Below, one piece after another: positions 1 to 7,219 of a stretch of DNA of 34,304 nt. The translations under genes and the position numbers were made by a program. The notes under the pieces were generated by a model. The model searched no databases, was not told the DNA's origin, and saw only the letters and a program-made list of their open reading frames with translations. Origin of the DNA: CAWEFA01 sp963808135 (GTDB lineage Bacteria; Bacteroidota; Bacteroidia; Bacteroidales; DTGW01); NCBI GenBank assembly GCA_963808135.1, contig CAWEFA010000120.1:1-34304 (forward strand). Direction: 5' to 3'. The stretch's first letter is position 1; every line of letters starts with the position of its first letter.

Positions 1-18
1 CGATGTTATCGGCTGTTC
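1..18 (-). repeat. truncated attC-like site at left contig edge
   Basis: On the minus strand the last bases read GAACAGCCGATAAC then ATCG. The 14 bases ending in AAC are, at 13 of 14 positions, the inverted complement of 1802-1815, where the same unit begins. In site A (about 1807-1940) the AAC edge is also followed by ATCGGCTC. The window therefore appears to stop just inside the first arm of a palindromic boundary site. Calling it attC-like is inference. Confidence 0.55.
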
Positions 19-42
19 TTCTGTCCAACTGAAGGTGTCTCG

Positions 43-668
43 TCAATTGCATAGAGTAAAAGTTATTGCTTTTAGTTCATCACCTATAATCTCAAGCTGA
101 GTTTTACCTGTCGCTGGATTAGGAATATTTCTTAAATATCCTTGTGGAGTTTGTTCAATTGGAAGAAGTGTTCAGAGTAGATATAAGATTGTTAAATTCA
201 TTCATTGCCTTTTTACTTTTATGTGCTATCGCATTTCGTATTGTATGATAAGTTGCAATCCTGTTTTTTTGAACTTCAGTAAGAAATGTAAATGGATTAC
301 CGTCAATCAAATAAATCTTCGCTCTCGGAAGTGTATTGTTCTGAATAAGGAAGCCAGTCAAAATATTTTTTTGCTTTTGTTCCGTGCATAACAGTTTCTA
401 ATTCTGCGATCGGTTTAATTTTAATTTTTGATTTGACTATTGGGTTATTTGGTTTGACTTCACCTTTCATTATTCCAATAAATAATTCTTCAATCAGATT
501 TTCAAACTCTGTGAATAAATCTAAATACAAACCTGCATAAGCTTGTCTAATATCTTCGTTAAGAATAATTGAACTACTAAAAGCTGATTCAAACTTTGTC
601 CTTGTGTCGTCAAGTGCTTTTAGCTTTTTCAAAAATTCTTTGTGCAGGGTTTTTGAATTCTTAGGCAT
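43..668 (-). pseudogene. MAE_28990/MAE_18760-type HEPN nuclease, frameshifted
   Basis: No recognised gene symbol. Translation from 668 gives an N-terminal helical region (KTLHKEFLKKLKALDD) that stays in frame to about 365. The reading then moves to another frame, which carries the HEPN ribonuclease signature RNAIAH (R-x4-H) near 215-235. A second shift near 170 leads to a C-terminal block (QTPQGYLRNIPNPATGK) ending at a TGA at 43-45. Restored length is about 205 residues. The first shift lies in a run of seven A's; the second looks like one extra base in CTGAACACT. HEPN proteins of this family are presumed RNA-cleaving toxins or defence effectors, and they are often found next to DUF262 proteins. 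The start overlaps the end of the upstream DUF262 gene by 8 bases, so the two are probably translationally coupled. It is unclear whether the lesions are real or sequencing errors. The family call is from remembered motifs. Confidence 0.7.
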
Positions 669-1737
669 TTGATGACTTTAAGTATTTATAGAGAATATTT
701 CTTTCCTTCGGGTTTGTTGTTCTTCTGTCGGAAGCCTCTAATACTTCTTTGGGTGCTGTTCTTTCTTTGATTCTGTCGCCTTTAATTTTTAAGTTGGTAA
801 TCGTGTTTTGGTGAACTTTCCTTTCGGTTACTTTTGTAGCTGGCAAACTTTCAATGTCAAACAAAAAGTCATAGCAGGTAATAAAGAAAGTGTAGAAAAT
901 TGTCTTTTTGAAAAATACAAAATCATTTTTGTTGCCTGGAAAGTTTGCAAAAATAAAATCCATTGTTGCCCGAAAGCGCTTTTCAATTTCTGTTCTGCTT
1001 GGATAATTCTCCTCATGCCTTTTGTAGTAGTTAGCAATTTGTGCTGATGATTTACCTAATATCCTTTTTTCAAAAATTGAAATTGATAATTCAGCAGTAA
1101 GTTCCACTTCCTGCATTCTAGCAATGTTGTCTTCAGTAAAAGTGTCCCACTTTCTCCATCTGTCAAGTTGCTCTGCCGCTAAATTGTATTGTGAGGTTTT
1201 AAACTCACCATAGTATTGAGCATTTAATAATTCTTGCTTGTTCAAATTGTAATTCGTTGCATTCATTCTTCTAAAAATCTGAATAACATCTCTATCTGTT
1301 ACACTTGATGCAAGTATGTGAACTGTAAATTCATAATCTCTAATTCTGTTTTGAATGTCTTCATCTAATTCGCTAAATTTTTTTCCAGCTAACTCTTTAT
1401 TGTGAGTTTTCTTTACTGTAAAATCGTCTTTGTCAGGATTAAAGTCAGGCAAAAGATTAGGAGCTATAAAGGAGATAATGGTTCGCAATCTTTGTTGTCC
1501 ATCAATAACTTCTCTGACTGATTCATAAGTTTTTTTGTCAATTCCTCTGTCCCGTAAAAAAATTACAGGTATTGGCAGTCCTTTATAAACAGTGTCAATC
1601 AAAAATGACTTTGCACCTTTATTCCATACTGACCTTCTTTGAAAGTAAGAAGAAAGTATTAACGCATCTCGTCCTTTGAGAGAAATGAAGTCCGCTACTT
1701 TATAAAAGGTCTTCTGAATTGATAATGTATTTTCCAT
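661..1737 (-). CDS. DUF262 (GmrSD N-terminal-like, ParB/Srx-fold) protein
   Basis: This 358-residue protein has a DUF262 domain over about residues 10-210. The diagnostic stretch is EVIDGQQRLRTI near residue 77, preceded by YFQRRSVWNKGAKSFLIDT. DUF262 domains resemble the ParB/sulfiredoxin fold and form the nucleotide-hydrolysing half of GmrS/GmrD-type modification-dependent restriction enzymes. There is no HNH/DUF1524 C-terminal domain here, so nuclease activity, if any, would come from the HEPN partner encoded immediately downstream with an 8-base overlap. The start at 1737 leaves a leader of about 75 bases back to the palindromic site at 1807-1940. The two genes together form one cassette-like unit (about 5-1815). 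A role in defence against phage or plasmids is inferred from the families. The exact trigger and target cannot be read from the sequence. Confidence 0.8.
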   Translation of the reverse strand: MENTLSIQKTFYKVADFISLKGRDALILSSYFQRRSVWNKGAKSFLIDTVYKGLPIPVIFLRDRGIDKKTYESVREVIDGQQRLRTIISFIAPNLLPDFNPDKDDFTVKKTHNKELAGKKFSELDEDIQNRIRDYEFTVHILASSVTDRDVIQIFRRMNATNYNLNKQELLNAQYYGEFKTSQYNLAAEQLDRWRKWDTFTEDNIARMQEVELTAELSISIFEKRILGKSSAQIANYYKRHEENYPSRTEIEKRFRATMDFIFANFPGNKNDFVFFKKTIFYTFFITCYDFLFDIESLPATKVTERKVHQNTITNLKIKGDRIKERTAPKEVLEASDRRTTNPKERNILYKYLKSSNA

Positions 1738-1806
1738 TGTTATTTCGTTTTGTCAAATGTACAATGTTTCAAGTTACCTATGTTTGTAAATCGGAGCGAT
1801 AGAATA

Positions 1807-1940
1807 GCCGATAACGTTCCTCGGCTATGTAAAGTGCGGGATTAACTTGCAGGATAAATCCAACTACACAAATATAATTAGAAAGCACCGAACTTGCAAA
1901 CCCTCTATAACCCGCATTTTATATGAGCCGATGTTGTGCG
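1807..1940 (-). repeat. attC-like palindromic boundary site A
   Basis: Read on the minus strand, this starts CGCACAAC (1940-1933) and ends GTTATCGGC (1815-1807). Between them are two imperfectly complementary arms: plus-strand 1819-1840 (ends AAGTGCGGG) against 1911-1932 (starts CCCGCATTTT). An AAC edge, a long imperfect hairpin and a GTT edge is the general plan of an integron attC site. It separates the 234-residue gene (stop at 1960) from the DUF262 unit. The outer bases do not fit the strict RYYYAAC/GTTRRRY consensus, so the assignment is by architecture. Confidence 0.6.
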
Positions 1941-1959
1941 TAGTAATTTATTTTCATAA

Positions 1960-2664
1960 TTAATCATTGTAAAACAACTCACATTTTATTTTTTCAAAGT
2001 TCTCTAAATCGTTTTTATTTATCTCAAATTCTCTATAACGAAACCACTTTTGAAATTTTAAAACTAAGTCATTATATGTATCAATTATATTTTCCAAATC
2101 TATGTCTTTATTTAAATCATGCCCATTAATAAATTTAAGAGACAGGTGATTCCATCCATCATATTTTAAAAGCGACTTTATCTCTAATTTTAAGTAAATC
2201 TCTAATGATTCATCCGGATTAATTAAACAGTCTAAAAAAATATTTGGTATGCTATAATGCTGGCAATACTGTCTCAAATCCTTTATAAAAATCGCAAGAG
2301 AATTGTTTTTAAAAGTGGTAGTCATTTTATTCTCATAATCCAGAAATAAGCCATTTGCTTTATAAAATTTATTATAATATCTTCTTGTATGGTCAATAAG
2401 AGAATAAACTGAAGCGACATAATTGTGAAATAATCGTGTTATCTCTAATAGATATTTTGTATAGTTGTCCTGGTTTTCAGGACTAATTATTTCTACCTTT
2501 TTTGAGTCGCTTATTTTATAAATATTAATGAATTGCTTTAGTTTATTATAATTTTCATTTAGAATATACAAGGATGCGTCCAATTGCCTGAATCTAAGTA
2601 AAATTTGTCTTGCGGTATGATTATCGTAAAGTCCTTGTAATGTTCTTTTATCCAATTTTGTCAT
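1960..2664 (-). CDS. hypothetical protein, HEPN-like
   Basis: I do not recognise a named family. The 234-residue protein is helical and has no signal peptide or membrane segment. Around residues 90-160 it carries LFHNYVASVYSLIDHTRRYY followed by IKDLRQYCQHYSIP. The latter contains R-x4-H (RQYCQH), the spacing of the HEPN ribonuclease motif, in a context similar to the LRNYxxHxxxP seen in several HEPN-like proteins. A HEPN fold, and so a toxin or defence RNase, is a reasonable inference but unproven. The gene fills a cassette-like unit (1933-2687) with a leader of about 25 bases and a short tail. The unit's two ends, GTTGTGCGTAGTAAT and ATTATTACGCACAAC, are near-perfect inverted complements. 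Confidence 0.7.
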   Translation of the reverse strand: MTKLDKRTLQGLYDNHTARQILLRFRQLDASLYILNENYNKLKQFINIYKISDSKKVEIISPENQDNYTKYLLEITRLFHNYVASVYSLIDHTRRYYNKFYKANGLFLDYENKMTTTFKNNSLAIFIKDLRQYCQHYSIPNIFLDCLINPDESLEIYLKLEIKSLLKYDGWNHLSLKFINGHDLNKDIDLENIIDTYNDLVLKFQKWFRYREFEINKNDLENFEKIKCELFYND

Positions 2665-2672
2665 TCTTTGAG

Positions 2673-2820
2673 ATTATTACGCACAACGTATTGCGCTATG
2701 AGCATGTGGCGGGTTTCGGAGCGCATCGCTATCAAACTACACCAAAACCCGATGCGAGATTGAAAGCTAAATAACCGTATAAACCCCGCCATTGCTTATG
2801 AGCGCATGTTAGCAACTGTT
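2673..2820 (-). repeat. attC-like palindromic boundary site B
   Basis: The edges are GCACAAC (2681-2687) and GTTAGCAAC (2808-2816). The arms at 2691-2713 (TTGCGCTATGAGCATG, then TGGCGGG) and 2784-2806 (CCCGCC, then ATTGCTTATGAGCGCA) pair imperfectly, with unpaired single bases of the kind that set strand polarity in attC hairpins. A loop of about 70 bases lies between them. Over about 128 bases it matches site D (31813-31956) in inverted orientation, with about 10 mismatches by eye. The stop codon of the WG-repeat gene (2819-2821) sits directly on the site edge, as in many integron cassettes. Confidence 0.65.
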
Positions 2821-4018
2821 ATTTTTTCATTTGTTTATTATTTTCATAGTATACTTTCTGGAATTCCCAGGCATCACCATAATTTTTTGCAGAAATAACC
2901 CAAGCTCCAGATTTATCAATGTAACCAGTTGTACTCCTAAATTCCCCAATCCCTACCACTGCAAGTCCCTGAGAAAAACTAAACTGATTATCTAATTGTG
3001 TTTCTATGACTACTTTGCCTAATTTGTCTATAGCTCCCCATTTTTTCCCTTTACTAAATGATGCGATTCCTTCGGAAAATTCTATAATATTATCATATTC
3101 GGTTTCAATAATTACTTTCCCATTCTTATCAATAATACATGTTTTCTTATTTATTTTAACGGATGATAGTCCATCATTGAAATCACTCCCGTAGCTATCA
3201 AAGCTGGGTTCAATAACAAAAGTTCCTGAAGTATCAATTACTCCCCACTTTTTCCCTTGTCGGTAGTCTTTTCCATTATCAACCCAAGCTAAACCATTTG
3301 AAAAGCCAATTCCCATGAAAATACGACCATCCATTAATTCTATTCTGGAAGAATATTTGGGTTCAATAACTTGTTTCCCTGATTTATTGATGAAACCCCA
3401 TTTGTGTCCGAGGAGAACTGCACCCATGCCATCATTCAATTCCATCGCATCCTCGAATTGAGGAGGGACTACTATCTTGCCTGCTTTGTCAATATAACCC
3501 CACTTATTGTTACTTTCTACAGGTGCAAGACCATCATGGAATGAACCAACTTTGATATATGGCGTTTCTATTTGAACTTTCCCTTTTTTGTCAATGAAGA
3601 CCCATTTGCCTCCTTCTATGTCTGCCCATACAACATCAGCTCTTGAAACGTATGTCACATTAGAAATCTTACCACCAATGTTAACTGCCGCAAAATCATC
3701 ACTAAATGGTAATGCCCAATCATAGATTGGTTGAATAACAAACTTTCCGGTAGCATCAATGTAACCCCATTTATCACTTTCTTTATTATCTTTGTTAACA
3801 GTCTTCCATACCCTGGCAAGGTCATTTGAAAACTTGCCATGAAATTTACCAGATATTCTTATAGCAAGTTTTCCTGATTTGTCAATGAATCCACTATCAA
3901 TATGTGCAAGCTGTGTTTCTACTTTGACTGATTTCTGAGCTGTACTATCTGGATTGACGCATCCTAATAATAAGGCTAAAAACATTAAAATTGCGAGTTG
4001 GTAAATTTTAGTTCTCAT
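2819..4018 (-). CDS. WG-repeat lipoprotein
   Basis: The 399-residue protein starts with a lipoprotein signal peptide: a hydrophobic stretch, then lipobox LLLGC with Cys20. The remainder consists of about eight or nine WG repeats of roughly 40-50 residues, each with a core like KWGYIDKAGKIVVPPQF, KWGFINKSGKQVIEP or KWGVIDTSGTFVIEP. WG repeats are found in many Bacteroidota and Firmicutes surface or exported proteins, and their biochemical role is poorly known. The protein is probably anchored in the outer or inner membrane, facing the periplasm or cell surface. It is the sole gene of a cassette-like unit (2808-4083) with a leader of about 65 bases. It is also the first unit after the shared leader at 4084-4273. 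Confidence 0.85.
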   Translation of the reverse strand: MRTKIYQLAILMFLALLLGCVNPDSTAQKSVKVETQLAHIDSGFIDKSGKLAIRISGKFHGKFSNDLARVWKTVNKDNKESDKWGYIDATGKFVIQPIYDWALPFSDDFAAVNIGGKISNVTYVSRADVVWADIEGGKWVFIDKKGKVQIETPYIKVGSFHDGLAPVESNNKWGYIDKAGKIVVPPQFEDAMELNDGMGAVLLGHKWGFINKSGKQVIEPKYSSRIELMDGRIFMGIGFSNGLAWVDNGKDYRQGKKWGVIDTSGTFVIEPSFDSYGSDFNDGLSSVKINKKTCIIDKNGKVIIETEYDNIIEFSEGIASFSKGKKWGAIDKLGKVVIETQLDNQFSFSQGLAVVGIGEFRSTTGYIDKSGAWVISAKNYGDAWEFQKVYYENNKQMKK

Positions 4019-4059
4019 TTTTTTTGATTTAAGTTACCTACTTATTTTACGGCATCGGC

Positions 4060-4118
4060 AATCCGTTTATAATAGTTGCTAACTACTGGATATACATACC
4101 AGTTTGCTAACAACCTTA
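4060..4118 (-). repeat. short attI-like junction before first left unit
   Basis: Read on the minus strand, GGTTGTTAGCAAACTGG, an 8-10 base loop, then CCAGTAGTTAGCAACTATT. The hairpin AACTGG...CCAGTAGTT is much shorter than sites A or B. Bases 4071-4083 (AATAGTTGCTAAC) are the inverted complement, at 12 of 13 positions, of 2808-2820, the far end of the WG unit. The corresponding plus-strand junction at about 27345-27395 has the same TATATCCxGTAGTTxGCAAC core. It therefore resembles an array entry point rather than an inter-cassette site. This is inference. Confidence 0.4.
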
Positions 4119-4273
4119 TAATATTAATCTGTCTAATAATCATAATTTATTGTTACCAAAATATCCTGTTTTTGTTGGCGAATATGCATATCAAAAATGT
4201 ATGTATTTCTGTTTTAAAATTACATTAATTTTTTTAATATGAAAAAGTCATTTACACAGTTTGTTGGACTCTA
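4084..4273 (-). repeat. left copy of ~190 bp inverted leader
   Basis: On the minus strand this holds AGTCCAACAAACTGTGTAAA (4268-4249), then TTAATGTAATTTTAAAACAG, TATTCGCCAACAAAAACA and GGTTGTTAGC. The same blocks occur in the same order on the plus strand at 27186-27381. Homology stops sharply at about 4273 on the core side. The core-facing end resembles the terminal inverted repeats of IS256-type elements, which is recalled, not checked. No transposase reading frame is present. The leader lies directly upstream of the first cassette-like unit on each side. Confidence 0.7.
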
Positions 4274-4286
4274 CCCTTACTTGATA

Positions 4287-4397
4287 CATTCATGTCTTTA
4301 CTTTCGATATTCATGTGCTTACTTTTAACATTCATGCCCTTACTTTCGATATTCATGTGTTTACTTTCGACATTCATATGCTTACTTTCAATATTGA
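4287..4397. repeat. 21-bp tandem repeat, about five copies
   Basis: The unit is close to TATTCATGTGCTTACTTTCGA, repeated about five times with small changes. Because 21 is a multiple of three, all frames show heptapeptide repeats. The plus strand gives a hydrophobic repeat (MCLLSIF-like) and the minus strand a polar one (HMNIESK-like). Neither frame has an obvious full gene around it. It lies between the left leader and the PIN toxin gene, and its function is unknown. Confidence 0.75.
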
Positions 4398-4490
4398 GGT
4401 GTTTTGTGCTATTGTTGGGTTGTGCCTTAATAAAAGCCGGGTTGGAAACTTTAAGTTATTTCGTATATTTGATAAAAAAATGGACAGATT

Positions 4491-4999
4491 ATGAATAAAA
4501 AGATTAAAATATACTTAGATACATCCGTTCCGAATTTCTTATTTGCTTATGATTCGCCTGAAAAAAGAGATATTACAATTGATTTTTTTGAAAATTTTAT
4601 ACAACCAGATATTTACGATTCCTTTGTATCTCCTGTTGTTATTGCAGAGATAGAAGATACAAACAATGAGAAAAAACGAAATGATTTAATTAATATAATC
4701 GAGACTTATCCGATAGATATACTTGATTATTCAAACGAACAGGCAGTTGAAATACAGGAATTGGCTGAAAAATATATCGAACATAAAATTATTCCAGAGA
4801 AAAAGTTAGCTGATGCATTGCATATTGCAATTTGTGAGTAACGGGAATTGATTACTTGGTGAGTTGGAATTACAAGCATTTAGCCAATATAAACAGAGAG
4901 TTTAAAGTAAAACTTTTAAATTGGGATTTAGGTTATAGAGTAGACTTACGAATAATTACACCATTAGAATTGATAGACTATGGAAACGAAAATATCTAG
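4491..4999 (+). CDS. PIN-domain (VapC-like) toxin, one frameshift
   Basis: PIN-domain ribonucleases cleave RNA with metal-binding acidic residues. The N-terminus KIYLDTSVPNFLF carries the first conserved Asp; VIAEIE carries the second acidic position; KLADALHIAICE carries the third. The frame stops at 4841, but the next frame continues with a typical PIN C-terminus (GIDYLVSWNYKHLANINREF, then ITPLELIDYGNENI) to a TAG at 4997-4999. One missing base near ATTTGTGAG (about 4834-4842) would restore a protein of about 169 residues. The downstream small gene overlaps the restored end by 20 bases, a common toxin-antitoxin arrangement. The single lesion may be an assembly error or an inactivating mutation. 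Confidence 0.78.
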
Positions 5000-5162
5000 C
5001 GCACAGATTGAAGTATGGGATTGGAAAGATACTTTATTTAATGAGTTAAAATCTATTCCAAAACTTGACAGGTTAAAATATATTAATAATAAAGTTAGCA
5101 AAACACTCGCTCAGATTAAAAATAAAAAAGCCCCCCGTTCGTATAAGGCTATAGAAAGGTAG
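4980..5162 (+). CDS. small protein, probable antitoxin partner of PIN toxin
   Basis: This 60-residue basic protein (EVWDWKDTLFNELKSIPK, then KLDRLKYINNKVSKTL) has no clear DNA-binding motif that I can see. Its start lies inside the last codons of the restored PIN gene, which suggests coupled translation. Short proteins containing a WxWKxxLxxE stretch are often found beside this class of PIN toxin and are presumed antitoxins. That link is from recall plus position. The gene ends about 35 bases before the convergent lpxH stop. Confidence 0.6.
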   Translation: METKISSAQIEVWDWKDTLFNELKSIPKLDRLKYINNKVSKTLAQIKNKKAPRSYKAIER

Positions 5163-5196
5163 TTTTCGTCCGGCGGAAGGCACTGCCCAGCAAACG

Positions 5197-5967
5197 CTAA
5201 AGTTTATGATAAAACTTCAACTTTAGTTCACTGCCATCAAATTCGGCAAATGAATTTGAGAATATCCATTCCCCCAGGTTAATTAATTTCGCTTTTTCGT
5301 TCAATTGTATTTCAAAGGGAATGTGCCTGTGGCCGAAAACAAAATAATCGACAGGGTTATTTTTTAGGTAATCTTTAGCAAATAAAATTTGATGTTCTTT
5401 GTCTTCGCCAAGAAATTCTTCGGCGATGCCTTTTGAATACCTGCTTTTTCTGCTCCAGGCATGACCGAATGAAAGGGCTACATTCGGATGTAATTTTGAA
5501 AACAACCATTGAAGGGTTTTATTTGTAAAACAGGCTTTCAGAAGCTTATAACCCAATTCGCCTTTTCCAAGCCCATCGCCATGACCGATATAAAATTTTT
5601 TACCGTTTATTTCTATTAAAGTATGCTGCCGGTGGATTATAGCGCCAACTTCCGAAGGCAGATAATCGAACATCCACACATCGTGGTTACCGGTGAAAAT
5701 GTGGACAGGGATACCATTATCGGTGAATTCGCAAAGCTTGCCAAGAAACCTTGTAAAACCGCGCGGTATAACTTTCCGGTATTCATACCAGAAATCGAAA
5801 ATATCGCCCTGTAAAAACAGCGCCTGTGCAGAAGCTTCGATTTCATCCAGCCATTTTACAAATAATTTTTCGCGTTCAAAACTTTTTTGCCTGGGATAAA
5901 GTCCAAAATGCATATCCGACGCGAAGAACGCTTTTTTACCTTGCTGCAATATTATTTTATCAATCAT
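5197..5967 (-). CDS. lpxH: UDP-2,3-diacylglucosamine diphosphatase, LpxH-type
   Basis: This 256-residue calcineurin-like metallophosphoesterase carries the metal-binding motifs in order: SDMHFG near residue 17, GDIFDFWYE near 54, GNHDVW near 93, GHGDGLGKGE near 128 and FGHRHIP near 212. The DFWYEY and FSFGHAWS-type segments match the Bacteroidota LpxH branch. LpxH removes UMP from UDP-2,3-diacylglucosamine to give lipid X in lipid A synthesis, at the inner face of the cytoplasmic membrane. It follows the thioredoxin-fold lipoprotein gene with a 9-base gap on the same strand, so the two are probably cotranscribed. The length is normal. No signal peptide is seen, as expected. Confidence 0.85.
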   Translation of the reverse strand: MIDKIILQQGKKAFFASDMHFGLYPRQKSFEREKLFVKWLDEIEASAQALFLQGDIFDFWYEYRKVIPRGFTRFLGKLCEFTDNGIPVHIFTGNHDVWMFDYLPSEVGAIIHRQHTLIEINGKKFYIGHGDGLGKGELGYKLLKACFTNKTLQWLFSKLHPNVALSFGHAWSRKSRYSKGIAEEFLGEDKEHQILFAKDYLKNNPVDYFVFGHRHIPFEIQLNEKAKLINLGEWIFSNSFAEFDGSELKLKFYHKL

Positions 5968-5976
5968 TACCGACTG

Positions 5977-7143
5977 TTAACGAAGTAATTTTTGTAATTT
6001 GTTTCTAAGATTTTCGCCAAAAAGGTCTTTCCCGGCTATTATATTATCAGGCCCGATCAGATACGATGCCGGTAAAGCATTAACATTGTACAACCGGGCA
6101 TAATACGATTCGTCAATTTTTTTATCAATTACATTTATCCCTGGCAGTTGGTTGGCTTTAACATAATTATACCATTCCGTCCGGTTTTCAACCAAACCGA
6201 TATTAAAAATTTCAAAACCCTTTTTTCTATAAACGGAATATAATTTTTTAATTCCCTGCATTGCAGAATTACAATCATCATTCAAAGGTTCCCAGAAATT
6301 GATAAGGATACATTTTCCCTTTATTCTGCTTAAATGCACAGTATCGCCGTTTATATCCTGTAAAGCTATATCGGGAAACGAAACGGCTTTGGCTTTGTCC
6401 TTTTGAAGTTTAATTTTTAAAACATTGTAGGCTTCATTAAGTTTAACCTTGTTTTCAAACAACATTTGAACAGGTTTTGACTTTGGATAATATTTCAGTA
6501 ATGTGTCTGATAGCAGATTGTAATATTGAATATCCCGATTTTTGTTCAGCACAAGAGCGCTGTCATTTATTTTCTGGTAAAGGGCTATAATGCCCGACAA
6601 TGATTTAAGATGCTCAAGAATAAATTTTATTGAAAATTTTCGCTGATCGGCAATGGTTTTAATGTATTCATGGTTCAACCTTGCAAAGGTACTATCGAAG
6701 CCCGGTTTATTTCTATTTATATTTATTATGTTTTCAATTGAATCGAGCTTTAGCCGGGTTAAGTGTAAATGGTTGTTTAATAATTTCACCTGTTCCGAAC
6801 CCTCAGAGCCGAAAATGGTATAATTTCCGTTTGTATTTTTTACATCAGCTTTTAAAGAAATTTTTTGCCCGGGCTCAATTAGCAGAATGATAGGATTGAT
6901 TTTATTGAAAGTTATTTGATAAAAAGACGGCACATCAGTATATCCTTTGAATTTAAAGGTTCCATCTCTATTGGTTTTTACAGAATCAATGATTTTTGAA
7001 TCGGTCAAATTCATTTCTGCCAGGTAAACATAAGATTTCGTGAAATTTTTCAATTCGCCTTTTATAATAAATTTTTTCTGGTGGTTGCATGAATTTGTTA
7101 TTACAAAAAATATTATTGAAAATATAAACAGTTTGTTTCTCAT
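5977..7143 (-). CDS. TlpA-like thioredoxin-fold lipoprotein (DUF4369), lacks CxxC
   Basis: The 388-residue protein has a lipoprotein signal (hydrophobic N-terminus, then ITNSC), a DUF4369 N-terminal domain at about 25-125, a helical linker, and an AhpC/TSA or TlpA-like domain at about 245-388. The usual FWASWCxxCR active site reads INFWEPLNDDCNSAM near residue 284. The first, nucleophilic cysteine is replaced by Asn and only the second remains, so normal disulfide exchange is doubtful. The later part (GFEIFNIGLVE and NVNALPASYLIGPD, including the cis-Pro) is intact. It is paralogous to the gene at 7220-8380, which precedes it by 76 bases on the same strand. It is probably periplasmic, with a redox, chaperone or binding role that I cannot fix. 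Confidence 0.82.
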   Translation of the reverse strand: MRNKLFIFSIIFFVITNSCNHQKKFIIKGELKNFTKSYVYLAEMNLTDSKIIDSVKTNRDGTFKFKGYTDVPSFYQITFNKINPIILLIEPGQKISLKADVKNTNGNYTIFGSEGSEQVKLLNNHLHLTRLKLDSIENIININRNKPGFDSTFARLNHEYIKTIADQRKFSIKFILEHLKSLSGIIALYQKINDSALVLNKNRDIQYYNLLSDTLLKYYPKSKPVQMLFENKVKLNEAYNVLKIKLQKDKAKAVSFPDIALQDINGDTVHLSRIKGKCILINFWEPLNDDCNSAMQGIKKLYSVYRKKGFEIFNIGLVENRTEWYNYVKANQLPGINVIDKKIDESYYARLYNVNALPASYLIGPDNIIAGKDLFGENLRNKLQKLLR

Positions 7144-7219
7144 TATATTTATTTTAAACCAATGAACCTTTTAAAAAAAACTTAAATAATTAAGTTCAAA
7201 GCTTAATAAATCTGAGTTC

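Noticed and set aside
4292..4498. 68-codon hydrophobic frame over the 21-bp repeat
   Set aside because: It is created by translation of the tandem repeat, has no independent support, and runs into the PIN gene start.
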